Below, piece after piece: positions 22,735 through 33,708 of a DNA stretch of 64,000 nt (position 1 is its first letter; the number at the start of each line of letters is the position of its first letter). The translations under genes and the position numbers were made by a program. This stretch comes from Niebla homalea. Its lineage: Eukaryota > Ascomycota > Lecanoromycetes > Lecanorales > Ramalinaceae. The stretch covers positions 643,866 through 707,865 of the forward strand of contig JAHGAU010000033.1 in NCBI GenBank assembly GCA_019925105.1, written 5' to 3'. Below the pieces are notes generated by a model, which was not told where the DNA came from, did not search any database, and saw nothing but the letters and a program-made list of their open reading frames with translations.

Positions 22735-25700
22735 GCCTGATCAGACTGCTGATTTCGTTGTCGCCAGCGTCCGCTGCTGAGATGGTCATCAAAAGCAATA
22801 TTGTGTATTTATCAAACATTCGCAATCCATGATTGGCATCCACTCAAAGGGACCGAGTTTCAAGATTCCTCTTCCGCAGATGGCGGAGTTATATCACATA
22901 GTGGTTCCTCATAGCTGACAAAAAATTCAATACACATCTCCTTCATACGCCAATGGAATTCATCATGGGAGGGATGTTGCCCTCTTGAATCACAATCCGT
23001 CTAGGCTTTAGGTTGCCTTCCGACTGCTCTTCATTTATCACAATCCATGTATGATTCTCGCCTCCTCGACAAAGATCCCCAAAACGACTCCAATTTCCAG
23101 TGCTGGGCTTGCCCCAACTCCATTTCCATTAATCAATGTATATATGCCCCTCTTGCCATGAAACCTGCGTCGCCTCGTACGAGCTATCCTTCGGGTCGGC
23201 CGTCTCGTTGGGAAAAGACATGGAGGATCCTTTCTTCGCGCTATAAGTTCGCCATTTGCCACTCTCTCTCAGGCGGCCGTTGACTGAAGATGAGATGGCA
23301 TACTGGGATTTATCACCTTTCCGATCCGGCAGAAACAAGGATAACAAATGAAAGAGCGAGCCCACATCCTACAGCCTCCGATAACATCCACCAGAGCAGA
23401 GCGTTTCGCTATCTACTCCCGATACCTTATCCTACTAATAAATCCTATCTGCGCTCCGTTATCTTCTCGAGACCAATCACTGCGAGAGCTGCCGTGTTAT
23501 CATCTCGTTTATGACGGACTAATGATGCAAAGTCATCCCTACAACATCGATTCCCTACCTACATACCACAGCGGGCGGACGCAATCTCGCCTCATCTCCC
23601 TAAAGCGAATGCACAATATCAAAAGCCGTTCGAATCCGATGAACCCTGGAGGCGGTACAATCTAAGGCGCACTCTTAACCGAATGCTGAAGTCTCAGTCC
23701 GGCGTGTATCCGTGGTCGACGCTCATTATCTCGTTCGTCTGCGCTTTTATACGCCCTCCTTTATTGTTGATTCAGCCCGGTAGTAACTGTACCTCTGCCA
23801 ACTGATATTCTTGACAGGCTCACGCGAACACTGTTGATGCGTGCATCTCCCTTCTTAAATTTGCTGGACAATCCGCCAGTCAATTGGGCGGTATTGGTTT
23901 TTGCATCTTATCCGTTTCCGGTGAGGGCTTTGCGGGGCTTGGTAATTCTGTCTGTAAGCCACGTGAACTGATTTATTGGACCGGTCGTTCGCCCGCAAAA
24001 CGTAGCGGCGTTATCGGTTAAGGGGGAATTTCCTCGCTTGCTAATGGGATCTCCCTGCCCCTGACCTGGAAAGGCCTTTGGTGATTCGAGAGCATTGATT
24101 GGGGGAGTGTGTGCTCCCGATATGGTCTGATCGCATTGTACGTTGTTGTGGGGAGCATGGAGCTTTCATGGAGACCTGCCGTTGACGGGAGCTTGCTCTG
24201 GAAAAAATCGATTGGGCATGCATTGGCCTTAAATGGCGACAGGATTTTATGGGCATGGGTTCGCACCTAGAGTGTTGAATAAGGGACAAAAGCTCATTAA
24301 AGCACGGATGAGGGGTATAATTTGATACATTTCAATTGGCTCGCCAACGTCAAGACAACTCAAGCAGGTCCAGTAATTTGAAGGAAGTCAGTCCTAGAAG
24401 AGAATGCAATGGTAGGCTGTACCATCACAAGTGAGATCATCATTGTCACAAAAAGATATATTGACCTAGATATCGGAACGGCGAATGGAACAACAGCATA
24501 TAAGAAAGCTTTTACTTAAGATGAAACCCTCTTCAAAGCTTTACATGGCACGTCAATCGGTCTTTCTTCTTTACAACTTTCCATTCTGTCATCCCCGGGG
24601 TCCAGACTTCCAATAAACCTCGTAAAGTATCAAGAAGACAGGTGTGACCAGATTCCTACGGCGTCCAAGCTGCCAGTCCTGGCCAGTCCAACGCAGGAAC
24701 ACGATGACAGCATACTGACTGGATTTTGGCAGCGAGTGTTGCGACGAAAATGCGATCAATCACCGATGATCGATCCTGGATTCACGTGAAGTTTAAAACT
24801 GACGGTAGAGATATACGCTCTGCAGAGGCGTAGTTCTTTCACAGAGCGGGTGTCACCTTTCATAGGCTGATGCTCCTGACGAGGAACGACAGCCCATCCA
24901 TGCAACTTTTCTCATCTGTCGTCGAATATGCGCTGTTGCCGCCTACCGGGCTCCATTCAATGCACAATATTTTTGATTTCAATAGCGTACATGTCTGATC
25001 GTCGTAGTTTTATAATAACATAACGAATGTTCCCTCTCAAGGTTTCAATCCATATTTAATAATATTCGTGATGTAGCTACGTCGATGAAAAAAAGGACGA
25101 CCGAGAGGAAAAGCGAAACAAAAACGGGTGAAGCACCCATATCAACAGGGACTTTGGTAGGAAGATGATTAGTAGCTAGATGGTGTGTCTTAGATTTTGT
25201 AAGAGAGAGTAAGCCTCCTGGAAAATGTACGCTGTATGATTGGTGACGCCCGCTTTATAGAGCTTGTAGCTTTGCGAACCTTTTAAATGGATCTGTCTCC
25301 CTTAAGGGGGTTTCATCTGCCTCGATGATTTGAACGTCTGAAGGGATCAATCAGACAGCATCCCATGGCTGATATTAACATTGCAGATCCAGTTTTCGGA
25401 GGCAGGTACGGGGCGTCGTCCCTTTTTGAGCTTCAGAAGCTTAATGGCCGATTGTACTGTATACCTTAATGGCGAGGGTTACGCGTTGTCATTATCACAG
25501 TGAAGATTGTGCGTATCCAGGCTTGGTACGCACGCAGCCCTTTGTAGAAGGCAATGCAGCGCGCTGATCATGCACAGTTACTTGTGACAGGGTCCGACAA
25601 ATGGTTAAGCCACCAAATGCCCTGAATCTCTATCGTTCACTCAGGCTTCCGGCCAAGAGTTGCCTTCTTCTAAAATGCGAAACGTTCAATCTGAGATGCT

Positions 25701-26225
25701 GCGGCGATTCTGTATTGTCAACCCGCCTTCGGCTTCTCAAATCATCACAGCTGTCCGAGTGTCCTACTCAAGCATCTTCCCTACCGACTCCAATTGAATT
25801 ATCTTTTCAGACAAAACGGATCGTCCTTCAGCGACATCATCTTCTTTTTTCTTCTCTTTCGAGTCAGGACGAGGGATGAATTGATATTCTGCGACTGTGC
25901 ACTATGGGGGCTGGGGAATATGGGCTACTAGAAGCTGGATCCAACTTCGTTGCGGCCAATTGCTGTCATTATTGCTATTGGCTTTTACTTCCAGCCCTGT
26001 GAGGAGACGAGGTTTGGTTGGAAAGGACCATTGCCGTTGTCCGTTTGAAGATCGTACGTGTTGCGAGGGATACTTCCGTGGGACCTGTGTGAGTTGCGTA
26101 ACGGTGAAGCTCTCCCAACTCTGGTCACCGATAGAGCCTTATTTCCCTTCATCCATCTCACTAATTCTTGAGAAGTAATATCGACTCCATTTAATGGGCG
26201 TCGTTATCGGGACGTCGTTATCGGT
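22735..26225. other. Long intergenic stretch without a confident gene
   Basis: Balanced composition throughout. Frames are short (under about 105 codons), overlap one another on both strands and mostly lack ATG starts. A Cys-rich stretch near 25,897-26,090 (CRCPFEDRTCCEGYFRG) follows a hydrophobic run, but has no in-frame ATG at the proper place and is not called as a gene. No tRNA or rRNA seen. Confidence 0.4.
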
Positions 26226-26630
26226 TTGAACATCAGACATGAATTGATGGAATGCGACCGTACGATGTGGGCTGAACTTGTAGGGAAGAATGTGGGTGGG
26301 GAATTTTCTTCCCCCCTTTTGAAAATGAGTCAGCTATGCCTTCATCTCATCGCATCAAATCTCAGTGTCAGATGGATCAAGGGTTTCTTCGATAAATGCC
26401 GCTGCCTGTTTGGTGATTGACCAAGGACTGAAGGACTGATGAAACAAGACCGTGGAAATGTACAAGTGGTGATGGAAGCATGACATGCATCCGTCGCCAT
26501 CTCTTGATCCTATCGTATGAGATCTCAGTAAGAGTTGGTCCAAGGCCTTCTTCAATAATCGCACTTGTTCCTTTGATAATCGGTAACCAAATGATGAAAT
26601 GCGACCGTGCGATGTATATGTTTCCTCTCC
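26226..26630 (+). repeat. Diverged direct duplication
   Basis: GGAATGCGACCGTACGATGT near 26,250 is echoed by AATGCGACCGTGCGATGT near 26,598. ATCTCAGTGTCAGATGGATC near 26,359 is echoed by ATCTCAGTAAGAGTTGGTCC near 26,522, with related sequence following both. The pairs are 345 and 163 bases apart, so this is more than one rearranged duplication. Confidence 0.4.
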
Positions 26631-26816
26631 AGTCAAACATTTGTCGTCACTGCCATACGATAAGCAGTAAGAGCCGATGCCGGGAAAGCTAGCCTAAGGT
26701 AAGCAAACATCGGTTGACCTGAAGAAGAGAAAGAGTTTGATGTTGGACCAAGTACGACCAACAAATAAAAGCAGACAAGGAGAGTTGGGGGCGACCAGCT
26801 GTTGGCCTTGGCAACA

Positions 26817-26853
26817 AAACATTCTGTCCCACGGGAGCGGGACAGAATGATTT
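26817..26853. repeat. Dispersed palindrome, copy 4
   Basis: AAACATTCTGTCCC (26,817-26,830) faces GGGACAGAATGATTT (26,839-26,853) with one extra base in the right arm and an eight-base loop. It is followed by GTCAGCAGCCTTGGCGGGG, close to the sequence after copies 1 and 2. Confidence 0.75.
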
Positions 26854-26859
26854 GTCAGC

Positions 26860-28159
26860 AGCCTTGGCGGGGCCTTCCATTTTCTCTAGTTGGTCTGCTG
26901 TTTTTGTTTTGCACCCTCATAAATTGGCCAACCAGGCCAGATTCGCTGGCCGTGGCAAGCTTTCATAGGACCCAAAGAGAGCATGGACATACTCCAAGAT
27001 TCAAGAGGTGGAAAGTTACTACAGAGTATCAGCACGGATGTTGTCGCTCTTGGCCATCCTCTCAACGCCGTTGGCATCAGGACAGCCAACGACTACGCTC
27101 TTCGGCAGAGTCGCCAGCAGTCAAGGGCATGACATGCCTTGCCGCTGAACAGGCGGAAGAGAAGCTACTGCTTCGATAGCAGGAAACGGCCCCCCGATCT
27201 GTCATTGCCCTGAATAGGTGATTGCGCCCAAGGGTCATTCTTTTTGGTGTGGATCGCAAGAGCTCTTACTGATGTGGGATCACAGAATGCTTGATTTGGA
27301 GCCTTATACACTCGGTCTTACCTCTGCTGAGTGATCCTCCTACGCAATAGCGGCAAAACCGCCAACCAAATCCCCCTTCCTGTCCTCCCCTCAGCCCTTC
27401 GCTTCTTCGACACTACATGGTCAGACTTGCCGCAAGAGCCATTAGGCCAAGACCTCTGAAAGGCACATGGTTACCTCGGAGCAAGAACGACTGGTCCTGC
27501 TGAAATCACATGAAGAGATCTATCTGCGATAGATGAGCAATGGTCTCAGAAGCATAATCGAAGGTCTCGAACTCGAGTCAGATAATCGGCTTAAGCTACG
27601 GCCACGTCGCATCGCTAGCTACGCCCATGAAATCTACTTGAATGATACCTCAAATTAGGGAAGCTTGTCAGCCGGGTGATAGTGACGTTCACATGGTCTC
27701 CTCTCCATCAGCAAAAGCAAAAGCATGGATACAGGCGCACTCGGCTACAGGATAGGTAGCATACGCTGGTACATCTATTGTTTGAATCATACTCTTTATC
27801 CTCACGCAAGCGTCGGGCACTTCCTCGCCTTCTGTCAAGTCCTTCGCACGCGTTGATCCAATAATACAAATGCCCAAGTCGGCTTCGGCTAGCACGTCGT
27901 TGCACGGAAGGGGCTTGAATTCCTACATCCCACATTCAATGCGCACCGCATCAGCCGCCTTAATGACTTATAGGCAATATTGTTATGCAAGCAAGGGCAT
28001 TTCCCCGTTATGCCACTGCAAAAGCTCTGCACAGGACTGACTTTGTACCGATATAGGAAAGAGAGCTCAAGACTACAACCCTGATGGCCTTGGCCTGTCC
28101 ACGAAGCGTTTGATGGATAAAGGCAACTTGCTTATCTCTGACCTCCTACAGAGGCTTGA
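26860..28159. other. Intergenic, no confident gene
   Basis: Short frames on both strands only. One minus-strand frame (about 27,895-27,689) reads smoothly for 68 codons, but begins at GTG and lacks neighbours to splice to. I do not call a gene. Confidence 0.4.
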
Positions 28160-28291
28160 ACAACTCCTCAACAGACACATGCACGTGGCATTGGAGCGAA
28201 TATCTGGATCGACATCTCCAGCTCCCACCTGTCACCGTCATTAATACTACAGCCACAAACCTTCCTGAACCCTCTTTACACAACTCCATTC

Positions 28292-28751
28292 ATGTGCGTC
28301 ACAACGACACGCACCTTTTCGCGTAATCATATCGCAAATGTAGAGCAGAAGTGCCATAATCGCTGCATCCAGCCTCTCAAGCTCTCCACCTACAGAACGG
28401 AGGATTGCCAATTCTGCTTGTCCAAGAAGAAGAAGGGGAAGAGGTATCCCGGGCCATATGATCCTAGCAAGCACTCAGCAAGTCATGCGTAAGTGCCCCG
28501 TTTCAAGAAAAGCCATGGAGTAGCTGATGAAGTAACAAAGGAACAGAACAGGCGGAATCGGCTCCTTTTTGCCGACCTGCAAGATTGGATCCGAATACAA
28601 CTATCAGGCAAATCATTCGACCATCTGCGGAGTTGTCATCCAGCCCCACTTGTACTGTGACTGCAGCAATGCGAATGCGTCCGGACTACAAAGAGCAAAG
28701 GGAGAAGTGGTCTGCGTGGCTCATAATGAATGTCCCGGGTATGTGGAATAA
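28292..28751 (+). CDS. Small cysteine-rich protein, possibly partial at 5' end
   Basis: Exons 28292-28488 and 28547-28751 give 133 aa. The 58-base intron has a consensus donor GTAAGT, branch CTGAT and acceptor ACAG, and keeps frame (the codon is split 2+1), which is the main reason to call a gene. The product has at least ten cysteines, four before a basic KKKKGKR stretch and six after, in the part running from PTCKIGSEYN to HNECPGYVE. No signal peptide follows the ATG at 28,292. The frame stays open upstream to 28,160, so a missing 5' exon carrying a signal peptide is possible. Small Cys-rich proteins of this kind are often secreted in fungi; here that is only a guess. No family is recognised. 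Confidence 0.4.
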
Positions 28752-28794
28752 AGTCAATGCAATCGTATTTTTATTGAGAAAAGGGAAGACTTCT

Positions 28795-28870
28795 CTCCCC
28801 ATGCGTCTTTTCCTCTCCTCTTCTCTCCCTTCCTTATCATCGACCTTCTCATCCTCCTCCAGTCTCTCCA
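28795..28870 (+). promoter_or_regulatory. Pyrimidine-rich tract upstream of a putative gene
   Basis: A long CT-rich run (TCCTCTCCTCTTCTCTCCC and onward) lies about 240-310 bases upstream of the ATG at 29,109. Such tracts are common in filamentous fungal promoters close to transcription starts. The assignment depends on the downstream gene being real. Confidence 0.3.
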
Positions 28871-29108
28871 TAAGACATAGCGACCAAACGATTCTATATA
28901 CCCGTTTTCCTACAATAACCCCCCGGCCGCTTGTCAAAACCTCCGCTCTCCCCGAATCAGAACGGATCATCCATCATTTCCCCTCCTCCCAAAACAATTG
29001 TTCGCAATAGATATGGCTCTATCCACCCGTAACCCCACGCCAGTCTGTTTTTTCCTCCATTCACCTCCCCATCATACTGACCCTCTGCGCTTATAACCAA
29101 CACTGACA

Positions 29109-29615
29109 ATGACTAGTGCACAGAGTGTCGACCCGCGGCTGGGCGCTTCATCCAGTCTTTACTACGCTGCGTCCATCTCGACAAACTTTCATCCCTCCGA
29201 TACAATACCCACCGCCAGCATCCGTGGCTGCTCAAGCGAACCATCATCCCTCGATTCCGCGTCGTACCCTTGGCAATGCAATCTACAAGACCCTCGCCCC
29301 CGAGATATCGCAAATTCAATCGCCGTCATCAGGGATGACGACCCATCACAAGACAAAAAGCGGGTGGGATTAGTTGTTAACCTATGGCCGTTCCCGTCGA
29401 TAGTTAATACGGAAAACCCCATGGTCGCTTCCGTCAGGGGCAGGGAGGCTTATGGGTCCGTCTGTCCGCCTACTTTTGATCTTGTCGTCGATCGGTATGC
29501 ATTGATAATGGATGAAGTCAGAGCACAAGTGGGGGGGGTATTGATGATGAGTTTGCTGCTCCACTGGGGTCAGCTCATACGTCAGGAGATTCCAATAAGT
29601 TTCGGTAGCGTGTAA
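29109..29615 (+). CDS. Hypothetical protein, 168 aa
   Basis: The ATG at 29,109 has a favourable context (ACAATGAC) and is preceded by a C/T-rich leader, which favours a real start. The frame is open for 168 codons. The first 60 residues are Ser/Pro-rich and low in structure. The C-terminal half (VGLVVNLWPF to LLHWGQLIRQEI) is more hydrophobic. No domain is recognised. A second overlapping frame is open over 29,116-29,373, so the true reading frame, or an intron joining the two, is uncertain. Confidence 0.3.
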   Translation: MTSAQSVDPRLGASSSLYYAASISTNFHPSDTIPTASIRGCSSEPSSLDSASYPWQCNLQDPRPRDIANSIAVIRDDDPSQDKKRVGLVVNLWPFPSIVNTENPMVASVRGREAYGSVCPPTFDLVVDRYALIMDEVRAQVGGVLMMSLLLHWGQLIRQEIPISFGSV

Positions 29616-30149
29616 GCGGATTAAGTCTCGTTTTCATGCTAGGTATTCATCTCGCTCCTTCGTTGGCCGGTAATAAGGGTGGGAGTTTTGGGTGGGAGGA
29701 ATCCACAATCGTGGGTGTAACTTTTATCGCAGGTAGCTTGTATAAATCGCGCCAGCAGTACCGTTTTGAGCCTTACCTGAGTCGGAAGATCTATAGCCGC
29801 AGGACTCAAGTATGTAAGAATGATAAAGAGAGAAGATTTTGGCGAAAAAGGTGTTCGAACCATTTCAGATGTTCTATCAGAATATGTACCATCAAATCAC
29901 ACATACCAGTGTCCCCTTTCACCGACGCCACCTAAGCGTATCCGCCGTGAACTCCACCAATGCCTCCCAAGCGGACGGAGCTCCCTTCTCTCCACCACCC
30001 TTTCTCCCATCGCTGTCTTCGTGCAGAGGAGAAGTAGTCGCATGCGGGAGGGACAAGGGCGATAGGGATGACTGAGACAGCCCGTGATCAGTATGGGTGG
30101 TGAAACTTGATGGAGTAGTAGTGGCAGGCAGCAAGCATTGATGACTCTC
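29616..30149. other. Intergenic, no gene seen
   Basis: Balanced composition. Short overlapping frames on both strands only. Confidence 0.4.
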
Positions 30150-30899
30150 TCAAATCTGAAAAGAGAAGAGGGGGGGCGGGGGGCTAGCAAATAAACTCAC
30201 GCAACCAGTCCTCGACGGACAACAGCTCACGCCCAGCCTCCCGCAGTACTCGCATGCCGGCTGGCCGGAAGTCGGTTGACATAGTAGAGGGGTCCAGGAA
30301 GGTCCGACAAAGTCTGTTTTACATGGTGGTGGTGGTGGAGGAGGAGGATTCGTACTTGGTGGCTCGGCCAGGGGTGCAGCAGCTCGATTGAGCGGTTCAG
30401 AACCATCGCATATGGGTGGTGCAGCACGTTTCCCAGCTTTCTCGCGTCCGCTCCGTCTGCGCCCGTCGACCGTCCTAGCAGGAACGGTGCGAATGGAGAT
30501 GCGCCTCCGCCGCAACAGGAGGGTTTTCCATGCGTTCGAGGCCAGATAGCGCCGCTTGGACCAGTATGCGATATGCTTGCACAGCGGCTTCCAATGCACG
30601 CTGTCAACCAGGGCGCGCTCCCAGACGATGAGGTCCTGGAGATCGCGCATCAAGCGACGGACGACGTCGGATTCGGCCTCGTTCTGGTGGAAGGTCTCCT
30701 TGCCTGAATTGAGGATGGCGTCGATCTCGGGGTACAGAGCGCTTTGCCACACTTGCTGTCCCGCGTCGAGCAATGATTTGTAACGCTCATGATGGATTTG
30801 GTCGTCCGGCCAGTCGAAGAAGACGAAGACCGTGGTAGAGCTGCAGGATTTCATGGGCCACGGGGTAGGCTTCTTTGTCTTTTTTGTTTGGGGAGCCAT
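30150..30899 (-). CDS. Hypothetical basic protein, 249 aa
   Basis: It starts at an ATG in strong context (GCCATGGCT on the minus strand). The first 130 residues look like a folded, helix-rich region (FVFFDWPDDQIHHERYK, LMRDLQDLIVWERALVDSVH). A very basic stretch follows (LLRRRRISIRT, RRRSGREKAGKR), then a proline run and a small Cys-containing tail (CEYCGRLGVSCC). A 45-base intron with donor GTGAGT and acceptor TTTCAG fits at 30200-30156. Spliced or not, the frame ends at the same TGA, giving 234 or 249 aa. No family is recognised. The basic regions suggest nucleic-acid binding or a nuclear location, which is inference. Confidence 0.45.
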   Translation of the reverse strand: MAPQTKKTKKPTPWPMKSCSSTTVFVFFDWPDDQIHHERYKSLLDAGQQVWQSALYPEIDAILNSGKETFHQNEAESDVVRRLMRDLQDLIVWERALVDSVHWKPLCKHIAYWSKRRYLASNAWKTLLLRRRRISIRTVPARTVDGRRRSGREKAGKRAAPPICDGSEPLNRAAAPLAEPPSTNPPPPPPPPCKTDFVGPSWTPLLCQPTSGQPACEYCGRLGVSCCPSRTGCVSLFASPPPPLFSFQI

Positions 30900-33708
30900 G
30901 GCTGCTGTGGCTCTTGTGCCTGAGTTTGCGAAAGGTAGCTGTAGACGATGGAGATTTGAGAGGATGTGCGGAACGTGGGGGGAAGGACTGCATTTAACAG
31001 ATCTTTCATTAGAAAGCAGAATCGGGTTGCATTTAACCCAAAACCATAAGCGTAGGCTCCATGGGCTCGCCAGGCTATGCGATGTACATTAACGCACTCT
31101 GGCGTCGACGTAGGCTGGCGATAAATGTACTCTAACAATCATATGCAGTCTAGCGATTCAGCGCCATAGCGGCCATGGACTCTATGAGGTCGTATGAGGA
31201 GGAAGCAGCCTAGCGACAAGATTTGATGATCATGCAGACTGGCGATTACGTGACCCGGCGACTATGCAGCCCGGCACCCGGCAATAGTTGCATAACTTAT
31301 CTGAATGTACCGAGGTTTCTGCGATAAAAGTTGCTTGTAGCGCACAAAGCTTCTTGCAGTTTGTTGAATTGAGCAACCCTTCAGTCGATGCTGCCCAGTC
31401 CCTAAATGAACGTAAGAATATCCGCTCGAACATCCTATTTTACAAAACGCAGGTTTCTCCCCATCTGCAAGGGCGACTTGGATCAATCCGGCTTGAAGAA
31501 GATGGCGTTGGCGTGAACTCGTGGGGAAATAGCTCCACAAGGTGAAGCAAATAATATCGGAGAAGGAGTACAGTTGCTGTCTGTTCACTGCTCTTGAGAG
31601 TTGTTCCCACATGCTCTTTCATTCTTGACCGAAAGAACTGGACAGTGCAACGCCGATCAGACGAGGACACACTCAGGCCACGTTCGTATGTATGGGCACC
31701 CTCCTTTCTGACGGCGCCAATGGCCGCGGTAATCGCGATTACTCTGGGAAGCATCAGTCTTGGAAGTGGGACAGGAATGAGGACAAGTGTCGATGGATGC
31801 GTCTCAGTACCGATGGAGTCACATCTGTTGAAATTGTAAGGGTGGGTAATCATCAAAGCCCGGGAGTTTTCAAGGCGCAATGGGGCGTACGGCCATCTTT
31901 ACCAAGTGCCCTGCCACTTCTTCGACAGTCTCCTAAAAGAGACTCGCCGAAGTCGCTTACCTCCCGGAAGATCCGCGCGATCACGCGACGGTGTCCGAGC
32001 GCTGTGGCTCCCGTGGGGGAGGACATGGTGGCGGATGTCGTTCCGGGTGCCTCTAAAAGCGTGTTCGCCCGAGAGCTGGCCAGTTCAAGCAGAGGTGAGG
32101 CCAGTGGCAGAACAAGTGCGAATGAATCTCTGGATGAGGAGGCGCCGTCCACATTGCAGCCTTGCTACTACCATCTAAGGGTTGTGAGTATATTGAATAA
32201 GTTATATGTAAAGCTCTGTGAGCTTTTTCATCAGCAACTGCAATTCGTGTGGGAAGAGAAAGAACTTGCCTGTCCTCGAGTCCATGTTTGCCAGATTCCG
32301 ACCGTTCTGATTTCAGCAATCCGATTGGGGTACTGCGCGGCAGAACGCCACCAAGTTCAAATTCCAGAGCTTTACCCACAGCTATCGTTCCCTGGATCCC
32401 TGGAGAGGCCAGGCTGCCGGTCTCATGGGTTATTAGTCATCGTGCGAGAAAAGGGATCCCAAAAGCGTCACCTATTACGGACCCAATTATTGATAGCTTC
32501 CCTAACAGGCATCCTCGTCTGAACAAAGGAGCCTGAGGATAATAGGGCGTCCTCCCACGGAAAGCGGAGGCTCTCTGTCATGTATCGTGCATCGCAGCGC
32601 GGCTGTCTCGGAAGCGATAGTGCGTGGACACATACGCATTTTGCCTCTCTCGGGTAGGAAAGGAAAGTAGGTACGGCCGCTGAGTCTGATCCACAGGTAT
32701 AATGAGCGTCCAATGCTATATGCCGAAAGCTTTGCGGTAATCCATCTACCTAATGAATCTTGCTCCTGGCAACTGATCAGGCACACACAATGAGAGTTCG
32801 CAATCTACCAAACTCAGCAGCTAGCTGATATCACCAAGACAACGATGCGCATGTCTTGCTCGTCGCCTTGTGCTCCAAAGCCTCCGTCTTGGGTCCGCCA
32901 GCGTCCAGCAACACGGGGAAGGCGTCCACCCAAGAGAAAAGGCTGCCGGCAGGTCAAGAGAAGATCGCTTTCGGGGTAGGGTCGTTGATACCGAATGGTG
33001 GTGTTAAGAGGATATAATAGCTGATTTCCTGCTGCTGTTCTTACTTATCCAAAGTGAACCTCGTCGTGCGCGATAGCGAGGACTTTACCTGCTAGCCGTT
33101 CGTTATACTGACTCTGCTCGAAGACGTATACTAACCGCCATAGACAGCACTCCATGCGGAGCAGTCTGACAAGTAGGCACTTAGCGCCCAAAAATCCAGG
33201 CCAACGAAGGCCTTAAGACCGAAGTTAGTAGACCTCTGGCGTCTTTTCCATGCTGATTCAGGCATTCCAGAGCCACTGGGCGATGTGTACGTATGAACTC
33301 AAGTAAAAGAGCATGCTTAATCCTGTCAGCTGACCCGGCATAAAGGTTGGCTCGTTCTCACCTGAGAAATCCTGTTTCAGAATAGAGGAGGAATATAGGT
33401 GGGTATAGCAATGAGCACCGAGTAGGTTAATAGCTACTCAGTGTTGTCAATGGACGAGGAGGGAAAAGGCAGGCTAGGTGCGTACGAGAAATTGAGTCAA
33501 AGTCATTTCGCATGATTCATTGAGTTATATCCATAGGCAGCCTCTCTAGGTATTGAGCAGAGAAGCAGCAGCAGCAGGTGATTGTCACGAGGTTCCATCA
33601 ACCTACCTGATACCTTGCCAATTACACGCAGCGCCAGTCTCGTCCACGTTGCCGTTCCTGTTTATCAATCGCGCACGCAATCCCTGCCTATTGAAAAGAT
33701 AAGTAAGC
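30900..33708. other. Intergenic, no confident gene
   Basis: The longest frame (ATG 31,692, plus strand, 276 codons) has a random-looking composition, no domain and equally open competing frames, so it is not called. A degenerate motif of the form GCAGNCTGGCGATT recurs irregularly about five times in 31,095-31,280. Nothing else stands out. Confidence 0.4.

Noticed and set aside
25897..26178. Cys-rich frame after a hydrophobic run, possible secreted protein
   Set aside because: It starts at GTG, the only nearby ATG is in another frame, and I could not build a convincing splice to place a signal peptide before it.
26802..27179. 125-codon frame with a hydrophobic stretch
   Set aside because: It begins at TTG and runs through the dispersed palindrome. 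No family features.
31692..32522. 276-codon plus-strand frame starting at ATG
   Set aside because: Composition looks random, no domain is visible, competing frames on both strands are equally open, and no splice partner is seen.
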